In this document: positions 56,965-64,000 of the stretch, in pieces | Layout: every line of letters begins with the position of its first letter | How positions within the stretch are numbered: the first letter of the stretch is position 1 | Assembly: GCA_023264995.1 (NCBI GenBank) | Contig: JAHFUR010000004.1 | Location: 1 to 64,000, forward strand | Length of the DNA: 64,000 nucleotides | DNA from: Acidimicrobiia bacterium | GTDB taxonomy: Bacteria > Actinomycetota > Acidimicrobiia > Acidimicrobiales > AC-14 | Direction: 5' to 3' | The notes under the pieces: generated by a model | Told to the model about the DNA's origin: nothing | The model's database searches: none | Seen by the model: only the letters and a program-made list of their open reading frames with translations | Position numbers and translations under genes: made by a program

Positions 56965-58896
56965 ATGACTCCCCCGCCTCCCGACCCGCGCGGCGCGCGC
57001 AAGGACCGGCCGCCGGGCACACCGAACCTGCCGGGCACGGGCACCAGCTGGCCCCGCCCCGTGGTGTGGGTCCTCATCGGCGTCGCCCTCCTGGCCCTGC
57101 TGGCCGCACCGGCCATGACCCGCTCAGGCACCAAGAAGATCGACTACACCACCTTCCTCGACCGTGTCCGCGCCGGCGAGGTGATCAGTGTCGACGTCGA
57201 CAACGCCACCTCGCACATCACCGGGGAGCTGAAGGACAAGACCAAGTTCACCACCACCGCCCCGGCCAAGATCCCCGACCAGGACATCTCGCTCCTCCGC
57301 GAGAAGGGCGTGAAAGAGGACTACCACCCGCCCAGCTCCAACCTCATCGGCTCGATCCTGGTCTGGGTCCTGCCCATCGGCCTGCTGGTGCTCTTCTGGT
57401 GGTGGATGGGCCGGCGGGCCCAGGGCCAGATGGCCGGGATCATGTCGATCGGGCGGTCGAAGGCCAAGGTGTACACGACCGAGAAGCCCAAGACCACCTT
57501 CGCCGACGTGGCCGGCTACGAGGGCGTGAAGCAGGAGATCCGCGAGGTCGTCGACTTCCTCAAGACGCCCGGTAAGTTCCGCGACATCGGGGCCCGCATC
57601 CCCAAGGGTGTGCTCCTCGTCGGCCCCCCTGGCACCGGGAAGACCCTCATCGCCCGGGCCGTCGCCGGCGAGGCCGGCGTGCCGTTCATGTCGATCACCG
57701 GCTCCGACTTCATGGAGATGTTCGTCGGTGTCGGCGCGGCGCGGGTCCGCGACCTGTTCCAGACGGCGCGCAAACAGGCCCCGTGCATCATCTTCGTCGA
57801 CGAGCTCGACTCCATCGGGCGCAAGCGCGGCGCCGGCATGGGCGGCGGCCACGACGAGCGGGAGCAGACGCTCAACCAGATGCTCTCGGAGATGGACGGC
57901 TTCGAGTCCACCGAGGGCGTCGTGATGATGGCCGCCACCAACCGGCCCGACATCTTGGACCCCGCCCTGCTCCGCCCCGGGCGGTTCGACCGCCAGATCG
58001 TCGTCCCCCTCCCCGACTTGGAGGAGCGCCTCCCGATCCTCCAGGTCCACGCCAAGGGCAAGCGGATGGCCGACGACGTCGACCTCTCGGTCGTGGCCCG
58101 GGGCACGCCCGGCATGAGCGGTGCCGACTTGGCCAACCTGGTCAACGAGGCCGCCCTCCACGCCGTGCGCCGGGAGTCCAAGGACGTCCACATGGACGAC
58201 TTCGAGGCCGCCCGCGACCGGGTGCTGATGGGCCAGCGCCGTGACTCCATGGCCCTCTCCGGTGCCGAGAAAGAGGTCATCGCCTACCACGAGGGCGGTC
58301 ACGCCGTGCTCGCGTACGCCCTGGAGCACGCCGACCCCGTGCACAAGGTCACGATCCTGCCGTCGGGCATGGCGCTCGGCGTCACCCAGCAGCTCCCCAT
58401 CGAGGAGCGCCACATCTACACCCAGCCCTACATCGAAGACTCCCTCGTCGTCCGCCTGGGCGGGCGCATCGCCGAGGAGCTGGTCTTCGGCAACCGCTCC
58501 ACCGGCGCCAACAACGACCTGGTGGGCTGCACCGAACTGGCCCGCAAGATGGTCCGCGAGTGGGGCATGAGCGACCGGGTCGGCCCGATGGCGTGGGGCT
58601 CCCAGGGCATGGTGTTCCTCGGCGAGGACCTCATGCACAGCCGTGACTACAGCGACGACACGGCACGGGTCGTCGACGAGGAGGTCGAGGCCATCCTCCG
58701 CCGCCAGGAGGACCGGGCGCGCGAGGTCCTCAGCTCCCTGCGGGGTGGCCTCGACCTCGTCGCTCGGGCGCTGCTGGAGAAGGAGACCATCGATGGCGCC
58801 GAGGTGGGCCGCCTCGTCGACCAGGCCGCCGGCCGGGTCGTGCGGCCGGCCCGGGCCCCCCAGTCCCCCGAGGCGCTCACGCCCGGCAAGGGCTGA
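56965..58896 (+). CDS. ftsH: ATP-dependent zinc metalloprotease FtsH
   Basis: 643 residues from ATG 56965. A Pro-rich N-terminus, then two transmembrane helices (about 34-52 and 130-150) around a small extracytoplasmic domain. The AAA domain has Walker [18 protein letters not shown], Walker [13 protein letters not shown] and second region of homology [18 protein letters not shown]. The zinc protease motif is HEGGH. FtsH degrades misfolded membrane and regulatory proteins. The open frame begins further upstream, but 56965 is the only start with a promoter-like hexamer and a normal N-terminus. Confidence 0.95.
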   Translation: MTPPPPDPRGARKDRPPGTPNLPGTGTSWPRPVVWVLIGVALLALLAAPAMTRSGTKKIDYTTFLDRVRAGEVISVDVDNATSHITGELKDKTKFTTTAPAKIPDQDISLLREKGVKEDYHPPSSNLIGSILVWVLPIGLLVLFWWWMGRRAQGQMAGIMSIGRSKAKVYTTEKPKTTFADVAGYEGVKQEIREVVDFLKTPGKFRDIGARIPKGVLLVGPPGTGKTLIARAVAGEAGVPFMSITGSDFMEMFVGVGAARVRDLFQTARKQAPCIIFVDELDSIGRKRGAGMGGGHDEREQTLNQMLSEMDGFESTEGVVMMAATNRPDILDPALLRPGRFDRQIVVPLPDLEERLPILQVHAKGKRMADDVDLSVVARGTPGMSGADLANLVNEAALHAVRRESKDVHMDDFEAARDRVLMGQRRDSMALSGAEKEVIAYHEGGHAVLAYALEHADPVHKVTILPSGMALGVTQQLPIEERHIYTQPYIEDSLVVRLGGRIAEELVFGNRSTGANNDLVGCTELARKMVREWGMSDRVGPMAWGSQGMVFLGEDLMHSRDYSDDTARVVDEEVEAILRRQEDRAREVLSSLRGGLDLVARALLEKETIDGAEVGRLVDQAAGRVVRPARAPQSPEALTPGKG

Positions 58897-58966
58897 CCGA
58901 CCAGGCGATCTAGACTCCGGAAACGACCGAGCCGACGGTCCAGAAGTTCGCGACGAAGGGCACTCT

Positions 58967-60244
58967 CTGAGCACGTTCACCCCTGATGCCGCCGCCACCC
59001 TGGGCGGGCCGGACTGGCTCCGGGCCCGCCGGCTGGCCGCAGCCGAACGGTTCTCGGCCGGGTCGCTCCCGCACCCCTCCGAGGAGATCTGGCGGTACAG
59101 CCGCATCGACGAGCTCGACCTCGACGCCTACCGGCCGGCGCTGGTCGGGCCCACCGACGCGGCCGACCCCGCCCTGCCCGAGGGCACGGGCCAGCATGCC
59201 GCGCTCGTGGTGGTCCGCAACGGCCGCCCGGCCCGGATCGAGGTCGACCCCGCTCTGGCCGCCAGGGGCCTGGTCGTGGCCGATGCCGCCGACCTCCCCG
59301 ACGGCGACGACCTCCTGAGCCGCCTGCACGTCGCCGACGCCTTCACCGACCTCAACACGGCGTTCCTGCCCGGCGCCACCGTGGTGCGGATCCCCCGCGG
59401 CATGGTCGTGGAGCGGCCGATCGTCATCGTCCACCACCTCGACGGTGACGGGATCGCCTCCTTCGCCCGGACCCTGGTGCTGGCCGGCGAGAGCTCCGAC
59501 GCCACCGTCATCGAGCACCAGTCGTCCTCCGACGTGGCCGCGTTCTCCGACCCCATCGTGGAGCTGGAGGTCGGCGACGCGGCCCAGCTCAGGTACCTCA
59601 ACGTGCAGGACCTCGGCTCGCGGGTGTTCCAGGTGGGCTACCAAGCCAGCCGGGTGGGCCGCGACGCCACCCTGCGGTCGTCGGTGGTGGCCCTCGGGGG
59701 CGACTACGCCCGGGTGCGCACCGACTCCCGCCTCGAAGGCAAGGGGGGCACGAGCTACCTCACCGCCGTCTACTTCGCCGACGGCGGCCGCATGCACGAC
59801 TTCCGCACCATCCAGGACCACATCGCCCCCAAGACCACCAGCGACCTGCTGTTCAAGGGCGCCGTGTCCGACAACGCCCGCTCGGTGTACTCAGGCCTGA
59901 TCCGGGTGGGCAAAGAGGCCCGGGGCACCAACGCCTTCCAGACGAACCGCAATCTGGTCCTCTCCGAGGGCGCCGGCGCCGAGTCCGTGCCCAACCTGGA
60001 GATCGAGACCAACGACGTCATCTGCAGCCACGCCTCCGCGGTCGGGCCCATCGACGACGAGCAGCGCTACTACCTGGAGAGCCGGGGCATCCCGCCCGAG
60101 GTGGCCGAGCGCCTCATCGTCCTGGGCTTCTTCGGCGAGGTCCTCGACCGGCTGCCCCTGTCGGAGGCCGTCGCCGGCCTCCGGGCCACGCTGGTCCGCC
60201 GGCTGGCCGAGCGGGCCGGCTCCGTGCAGGACGGCTCGTCATGA
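58967..60244 (+). CDS. sufD: Fe-S cluster assembly scaffold SufD
   Basis: 425 residues. It has the SufB/SufD beta-helix core (FVARTLVLAGESSDATVIEH-like SFARTLVLAGESSDATVIEH, then LLFKGAVSDNARSVYSGLIR) and the SufD-type C-terminus GIPPEVAERLIVLGFFGEVL. With SufB and SufC it forms the cluster-building scaffold. No ATG, GTG or TTG fits the N-terminus; a CTG at 58967 lies six bases after GAAGGG, so a CTG start is likely. TAGACT at 58911 may be its -10. sufB is not adjacent. Confidence 0.88.
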   Translation: MSTFTPDAAATLGGPDWLRARRLAAAERFSAGSLPHPSEEIWRYSRIDELDLDAYRPALVGPTDAADPALPEGTGQHAALVVVRNGRPARIEVDPALAARGLVVADAADLPDGDDLLSRLHVADAFTDLNTAFLPGATVVRIPRGMVVERPIVIVHHLDGDGIASFARTLVLAGESSDATVIEHQSSSDVAAFSDPIVELEVGDAAQLRYLNVQDLGSRVFQVGYQASRVGRDATLRSSVVALGGDYARVRTDSRLEGKGGTSYLTAVYFADGGRMHDFRTIQDHIAPKTTSDLLFKGAVSDNARSVYSGLIRVGKEARGTNAFQTNRNLVLSEGAGAESVPNLEIETNDVICSHASAVGPIDDEQRYYLESRGIPPEVAERLIVLGFFGEVLDRLPLSEAVAGLRATLVRRLAERAGSVQDGSS

Positions 60245-60564
60245 CGGTGATGACCGAGCGGTTGTGCAAGGTCGCCGACGTGGCCCCGGGAACGGCGAAG
60301 CGGTTCGACATCGGCAAGGCCCGCATCTGCCTGGTCCGCATCGGCGACGACTTCTACGCCATCGGCGACCGGTGCAGCCACGCCGACTTCTCCCTGGCCG
60401 AGGGCGAGGTCTGGCCCGACGAGAAGGAGATCGAGTGCTGGAAGCACGGCAGCACCTTCTCCCTCGTCACCGGCGAACCCCAGTCCTTCCCCGCCACCGT
60501 GGCGGTGCCGGTCTACGACGTACGGGTGGAGGGTGACGACGTGTTCGTCCGGGTGAGCGAATGA
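60241..60564 (+). CDS. Rieske [2Fe-2S] ferredoxin-like protein
   Basis: 107 residues from ATG 60241, overlapping the sufD stop by four bases. The Rieske pair is present: CSHADFSLAEGEVW (CxH) and CWKHGSTFSLVTG (CxxH). It has no oxygenase partner nearby, so it probably serves as an electron carrier for Fe-S assembly. The stop overlaps the sufC start (ATGA), which gives tight coupling of the three genes. Such Rieske genes are common in actinobacterial suf operons. Confidence 0.9.
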   Translation: MTVMTERLCKVADVAPGTAKRFDIGKARICLVRIGDDFYAIGDRCSHADFSLAEGEVWPDEKEIECWKHGSTFSLVTGEPQSFPATVAVPVYDVRVEGDDVFVRVSE

Positions 60565-61289
60565 GCGAGCTTCGGGTTGCCGGCCTGCGGGCCGGCGTCG
60601 ACGGCAAGGAGATCCTGCGCGGCGTCGACCTCGTCGTGACCAGCGGCCAGGTGCACGCGGTCATGGGGCCGAACGGCTCGGGCAAGTCCACGCTGGCCAA
60701 CGTCATCATGGGCGGGCCCGGCTACGAGGTGTACGAAGGCAGCGTCACCCTCGACGGGGTGGAGCTCCTCGGCCTGCCCACGTGGGAACGGGCCCAGGCC
60801 GGCATGTTCCTGGCCATGCAGTACCCCACCGAGGTCCCCGGCGTGTCCCTCGCCGACGCCATGGCCGCGGCCCTGGCCCCCCAGGGGCGGGCGCCGGCGG
60901 AAGTCGCCGAGCTGGTGGCGGCCGAGGCGGTGCGGGTGGGCGTCAGCACGGCCCTGCTGGCCCGACCGCTCAACGTCGACCTCTCCGGGGGCGAGAAGAA
61001 GCGCAACGAGACGCTCCAGCTGGCGGTGCTGGCCCCCAAGATCGCCGTCCTCGACGAGATCGACTCCGGCCTCGACGTCGACGCCCTCAAGGCCGTCTCC
61101 CAGCGGGTCGAGCTCATCACCAACGAGGTCGGCCTCGGCGTGTTGGTCATCACCCACTACAGCCGTCTCCTGCGCGAGCTGCGCCCCGACGTCGTGTCGG
61201 TGATGCGCCAAGGCCGGATCGTCGCCACCGGCGGTCCCGAGCTGGCCGAGGAGCTGGAGTCCACCGGCTACGCCGGCTACTCCGACTAG
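60561..61289 (+). CDS. sufC: Fe-S cluster assembly ATPase SufC
   Basis: 242 residues. Walker A is VMGPNGSGKSTLANVIMG, the signature is VDLSGGEKKRNETLQLAVL and Walker B is IAVLDEIDSGLDVDAL; the DEIDSGLD form is diagnostic of SufC. It powers conformational change in SufB/SufD. The operon ends here, because a convergent gene starts its 3' end four bases on. sufB, sufS and sufU are not in the window. Confidence 0.95.
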   Translation: MSELRVAGLRAGVDGKEILRGVDLVVTSGQVHAVMGPNGSGKSTLANVIMGGPGYEVYEGSVTLDGVELLGLPTWERAQAGMFLAMQYPTEVPGVSLADAMAAALAPQGRAPAEVAELVAAEAVRVGVSTALLARPLNVDLSGGEKKRNETLQLAVLAPKIAVLDEIDSGLDVDALKAVSQRVELITNEVGLGVLVITHYSRLLRELRPDVVSVMRQGRIVATGGPELAEELESTGYAGYSD

Positions 61290-61293
61290 CCCG

Positions 61294-62253
61294 CTAGGGC
61301 ACCAGCGGCTTGAGCAGGCCCCCGAGCAGGTCGGGGACCGTGGTCGTCGGGGCCGGCACGGTGGTGGTCGAGGCCGGCGCGGCCGCCACGCCCGCGCCCG
61401 GCGTCGGCGGCTGGCCGGGGACGCCGACCACGTGGACCGCCATACCGATGTGGACCTGGCCCGGGAACCACTCGGCGGCGGCCATGGGGATGCGGATGCA
61501 ACCGTGCGACGCGGGCGTGGCCGGTACCGACGTGGCCCCGTGGATGGCGATGCCGCCGTTGAAGTACGCCGGGTTGTACAGGCCGCCGAGGGGGCCGTAC
61601 TCCCATCCCCTCCCCTGCCGGTAGATCGCGAACGACCCGCCGGGGGTCACGGCCTGGCGGCAGTACCCCTCCGAGCAGAAGCGCTGGTTGCTGCCACTGG
61701 AGATGGTGAGGATCTTCTGCAGGGCGCCACCCTTGTAGAGGAAGAGGACCTGGCGGGGGATGTCGACCTCCACCCGGTCGGCACCACCGGTCGGGACGAG
61801 GGGCGGGGGCACGGTGGCCGTGGCCAGCGACGCCAGGACGTCGTCAGTGGCCCGGCCGGTGCGGGCAATGCCGTTCACCTTCTGGAAGGCCATGACCCCG
61901 TACGCCGTGTTCTGGTCGTAGACGTCGTCGACCGCCCCCACGTCGTAGTGGAGGGCGTCGAGGCGCTGCTCGAGGGCGGCCACGTCGGGGCCCCGGGCCC
62001 CGGTGCGGAGCCCCGCCAGTGCGGTGGTGGGCGTGGCCACGCCGGCGATGGTGGTCACCACCGAGGTGGTGGTCGACGGCTTCGGTGCCGCGGTGGTGGG
62101 GGCGACGGTGCTGGGGGCGACCGTCGTGGTGGCCGGCACGGCCAGGGCGGCCGCGGCTCGCTCGATGTCGCTCGGGCCCCCGTCGGAGCACGCCGACGCC
62201 ACCAGGCCCACGACGCCGGCGAGCAGCACCCACGCCCGGCCGGTCCGTCTCAT
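61294..62253 (-). CDS. Second L,D-transpeptidase lipoprotein
   Basis: 319 residues from ATG 62253. The signal peptide ends in lipobox VASAC. A long Thr/Val/Pro linker leads to a PG_binding_1 domain (VAALEQRLDALHYDVGAVDD) and a YkuD domain with catalytic SHGCIRIPMAAAEW. The layout parallels the protein at 54839-55819 (FNGGIAIHG is shared by both). The C-terminal tail is again Thr/Pro/Val-rich. The stop is four bases from sufC. Confidence 0.9.
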   Translation of the reverse strand: MRRTGRAWVLLAGVVGLVASACSDGGPSDIERAAAALAVPATTTVAPSTVAPTTAAPKPSTTTSVVTTIAGVATPTTALAGLRTGARGPDVAALEQRLDALHYDVGAVDDVYDQNTAYGVMAFQKVNGIARTGRATDDVLASLATATVPPPLVPTGGADRVEVDIPRQVLFLYKGGALQKILTISSGSNQRFCSEGYCRQAVTPGGSFAIYRQGRGWEYGPLGGLYNPAYFNGGIAIHGATSVPATPASHGCIRIPMAAAEWFPGQVHIGMAVHVVGVPGQPPTPGAGVAAAPASTTTVPAPTTTVPDLLGGLLKPLVP

Positions 62254-62273
62254 CCCATGCAGTGTCGCGCGCG

Positions 62274-63026
62274 TCAGTGGGGGATCTTCTCGGGGCCCTT
62301 GTTCCGGTATGCCGTGACGAACCGTTCGAGCGCGGCACTGTCGGGCCGCTGGCAGAGCAACCGGCGGTGCCACGCCGTCGCCGCGACCGGGACGGCGGTC
62401 ATGGACGCCCGAGGCGCCAGCAGCACATCACGGTCGTAGCGCTGGGCCAGCGACGTCAGGGAGCCGAGCGTGGCGGCGTCGACGTCGGGCCGGTACCAGA
62501 TGGTCACATAGCCGTGCTCGAGAGCATGGACGATCTGGCCGTCAGGTGGCGTGTCGGCGGCGGTGAAGACGCCGGGGGGAGCCGCGGTGGGGTTGTGGTT
62601 CCCGCCGGCGGGCGGGTTGACCTTGTAGGTGAGGTCGCCGCTGATGTGGTTCTTCCCCGGCCCGGCGTCGGAGTCGGACTTGGAGTCGTACTTGCAGTTG
62701 CCGCTGGCCTGAAGGTCGCTGACCACCCGGTCGTTGGAGCGCCGGCTGTTGACGATGGTGACCGTGAGCAGGGCCAGGACGGCCACCAGGCCACCCACCA
62801 CGAGCGCGCGGGTCCGGGACTCCTTGCGCCGGCGGGCCGCCTCGGCCGCGGCCAAGCGCTCCGAGCGCGTGGGGCCCGTGCGCTCGCGAGCCGACTTGGC
62901 CGCCGGCTTGGCCGGCGCGCCGGGCCCGGTGCCCCCCGCCTTTGCCGCCGGCGTGGCCGGCCGCTTGGCCGCCGGCCGGGCGCCGGACTGCGGGCGCGGC
63001 GAGGGCCGCTTCTTCTTGGAGGCCAT
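62274..63026 (-). CDS. DUF3105 protein with basic N-terminal tail and one membrane helix
   Basis: 250 residues from ATG 63026 (MASKKKRPSPRPQ). A Lys/Ala/Pro-rich cytoplasmic segment (1-75), one transmembrane helix (about 78-98), then the DUF3105 domain with PPAGGNHNPTAAPPGVF and VHALEHGYVTIWYRPD. The conserved His residues suggest metal binding. Function is unknown. TAACCT lies eight bases before the ATG. It is followed by the second transpeptidase gene on the same strand. Confidence 0.88.
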   Translation of the reverse strand: MASKKKRPSPRPQSGARPAAKRPATPAAKAGGTGPGAPAKPAAKSARERTGPTRSERLAAAEAARRRKESRTRALVVGGLVAVLALLTVTIVNSRRSNDRVVSDLQASGNCKYDSKSDSDAGPGKNHISGDLTYKVNPPAGGNHNPTAAPPGVFTAADTPPDGQIVHALEHGYVTIWYRPDVDAATLGSLTSLAQRYDRDVLLAPRASMTAVPVAATAWHRRLLCQRPDSAALERFVTAYRNKGPEKIPH

Positions 63027-63034
63027 GGTGGCCG

Positions 63035-63040
63035 AGGTTA
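63035..63040 (-). promoter_or_regulatory. -10 hexamer TAACCT for the DUF3105 gene
   Basis: TAACCT ends eight bases before ATG 63026. It is 14 bases from the divergent TACCAT of the thioredoxin-like gene. Confidence 0.45.
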
Positions 63041-63054
63041 GTGCCGCGTTCACC

Positions 63055-63060
63055 TACCAT
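63055..63060 (+). promoter_or_regulatory. -10 hexamer TACCAT for the thioredoxin-like gene
   Basis: TACCAT ends seven bases before ATG 63068, without a Shine-Dalgarno sequence. Confidence 0.5.
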
Positions 63061-63067
63061 CGCCGTC

Positions 63068-63535
63068 ATGCTGCACATCGGCGACAAGGCCCCCTCCTTC
63101 ACGCTGCCGGCGGTCGACGGCGGCGCTGAGGTCACCGACCCGTGGACGGCTGCGCCCGCCGGCGGCTCCACCATCGTCGCCTTTTTCAAGGTGAGCTGCC
63201 CGGTCTGCAAGATGGTCGCCCCCATGCTGACGACCCTCGCCGAGGGGGGTGCCCGCGTGGTGGCTGTGGGCGAGGACCCACCCGAGGCCATCGCCCGGTA
63301 CAACGAGACCGAGGGCCAGCGGGTGCCCGCGGTGAGCGAGCCGTCGCCCTACCGAGTGTCGGAGGCATACGGGCTTGAGGCCGTCCCCACCGTGTTCCGC
63401 ATCGCCCCCGACGGCGAGATCCTGCAGGCCATCGCCGGCTGGGGACGCGACACGTGGAACGAGCTGGCCGCCAGCGTGGGTGTCGAGCCCCTGTCCACCC
63501 CCGACGACGGCCTCCGCCCCTACCGCCCGGGCTGA
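63068..63535 (+). CDS. Thioredoxin-like (TlpA/AhpC-type) redox protein
   Basis: 155 residues from ATG 63068. The AhpC/TlpA start MLHIGDKAPSFTLPAVDGG is followed by the active site FFKVSCPVCKMVAP (CPVC) and the cis-Pro region EAVPTVFRIAPDGEIL. There is no signal peptide, so it acts in the cytosol as thiol oxidoreductase or peroxidase. Partner unknown. Confidence 0.88.
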   Translation: MLHIGDKAPSFTLPAVDGGAEVTDPWTAAPAGGSTIVAFFKVSCPVCKMVAPMLTTLAEGGARVVAVGEDPPEAIARYNETEGQRVPAVSEPSPYRVSEAYGLEAVPTVFRIAPDGEILQAIAGWGRDTWNELAASVGVEPLSTPDDGLRPYRPG

Positions 63536-63572
63536 GGCAGCCGCAACATGCACTGACCCCGTGCGGGTCAGC

Positions 63573-64000
63573 TCACGAGCTCACATCCTGGTGACGGTCG
63601 GCCACGCCCTGGCCTGTCGAACTGTCACCGGTCGGCATCGGGTCGTCGAGGGCCGCCACGAGGTCGGGCCGGGCCAGCCCGGCGGCCACGACGACGGTCA
63701 GGAAGAGGGCGGCGCAGCCGCCGGTGACGGTGCGCAGGCCGAGACGGTCGCCCAACGCCCCCTGCAGGACCGCTCCGAGCGGATAGACGATGCCCAGCGC
63801 CACCATGTAGAGGCTGAGCACCCGCGCTCGCAGGGCCGCCGGCGCCCGCAGCTGCACGACCGTGCCCAACCCGGACAGGACGCCCACGTAGGCGGCGCCG
63901 ACCGCGACCAGCACGACCGTGGCGACGGCCAGCGTCGGCGCAACAGCGTAGGCCGCCAGCAGGAAGGGCAGCACCAACAGGTCGGCCACCAAGACCCGCC
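63573..64000 (-). CDS. MFS transporter, C-terminal fragment cut by the window edge
   Basis: The frame is open to the right edge (about 142 residues seen). Four membrane helices include VLVADLLVLPFLLAAYAV and a loop RVLSLYMVALGIVYPLGAVL typical of the second half of an MFS permease. The substrate is unknown. Its last roughly 20 codons coincide with repeat copy E, giving a Ser/Gly/His-rich tail (PTGDSSTGQGVADRHQDVSS). Confidence 0.8.
   Translation of the reverse strand, partial: RVLVADLLVLPFLLAAYAVAPTLAVATVVLVAVGAAYVGVLSGLGTVVQLRAPAALRARVLSLYMVALGIVYPLGAVLQGALGDRLGLRTVTGGCAALFLTVVVAAGLARPDLVAALDDPMPTGDSSTGQGVADRHQDVSS
63588..63632. repeat. Nested palindrome, copy E
   Basis: Outer arms GGTGAC (63590-63595) and GTCACC (63624-63629) are shorter than in other copies. 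The inner hairpin is GGCCA-CGCCC-TGGCC. It shares GCCTGTCGAACTGTCACC with copy C and lies within the 3' end of the MFS gene. Confidence 0.7.

Overview
The window is high-GC bacterial DNA with short intergenic gaps. Gene content points to Actinobacteriota, most likely an uncultured member of the class Acidimicrobiia. The pointers are DUF3499, DUF501, DUF3105 and DUF5679 proteins, a MarP-type CvpA/trypsin protease, a mycobacterial-type RecA intein, the secA-prfB-ftsE-ftsX order, and SpoVS in a non-Firmicute setting. No rRNA, prophage, insertion sequence or CRISPR array is visible. There is one tRNA. The lineage is inferred from gene content, not from a tree.

Layout. Positions 0-5.2 kb hold envelope and polysaccharide genes (DUF4012 protein, lipoprotein, CapD-like NDP-sugar dehydratase/epimerase). 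A tRNA with anticodon UAG but a short variable arm follows, then spoVS, a B-box/PD40 membrane protein, a coiled-coil protein and recA, which is interrupted by an intein and has an upstream LexA box. From 10.2 to 16.5 kb lie an ankyrin protein, a DUF559 protein, a nucleotidyltransferase, and thpR, cinA, pgsA and rimO on the minus strand. From 16.5 to 22.1 kb lies a complete lasso-peptide cluster: kinase, precursor, cyclase, B2 protease and B1 recognition protein on the minus strand, and a divergent ABC exporter. It sits inside the widely conserved dapA-rnj-ftsK ... pgsA-cinA-recA neighbourhood. ftsK, RNase J, dapA and marP follow to 29.1 kb.

From 29.2 to 33.6 kb there is a plus-strand block (eno, ftsB, DUF72, DUF501, ppx, GNAT). 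From 33.6 to 40.7 kb the minus strand carries secA, prfB, ftsE, ftsX and an M23 hydrolase. From 40.8 to 54.5 kb are sugar-nucleotide and membrane glycosylation genes (DUF2079, GT2, manB, PGI/PMI, GT39-like and YfhO-like proteins), with ahcY, hpf, comF and an orphan response regulator. From 54.5 kb to the end are two L,D-transpeptidases, a CPBP protein, DUF3499, ftsH, a short suf cluster (sufD, Rieske protein, sufC), DUF3105, a thioredoxin-like protein and a truncated MFS gene.

Three signals recur across the window. About a dozen genes have a TAnnnT hexamer ending 6-8 bases before the start codon and no Shine-Dalgarno sequence, which indicates leaderless transcripts. Six copies of a roughly 50-bp nested palindrome (outer arms close to AACTGGTGACG / CGTCACCAGTT) sit just after stop codons. 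Three further gene-end hairpins have the same nested shape with unrelated sequence. The lasso cluster is the best candidate for a new system. Its predicted core ends in threonine and the cluster encodes an HprK-like kinase, which suggests a C-terminally phosphorylated lasso peptide.
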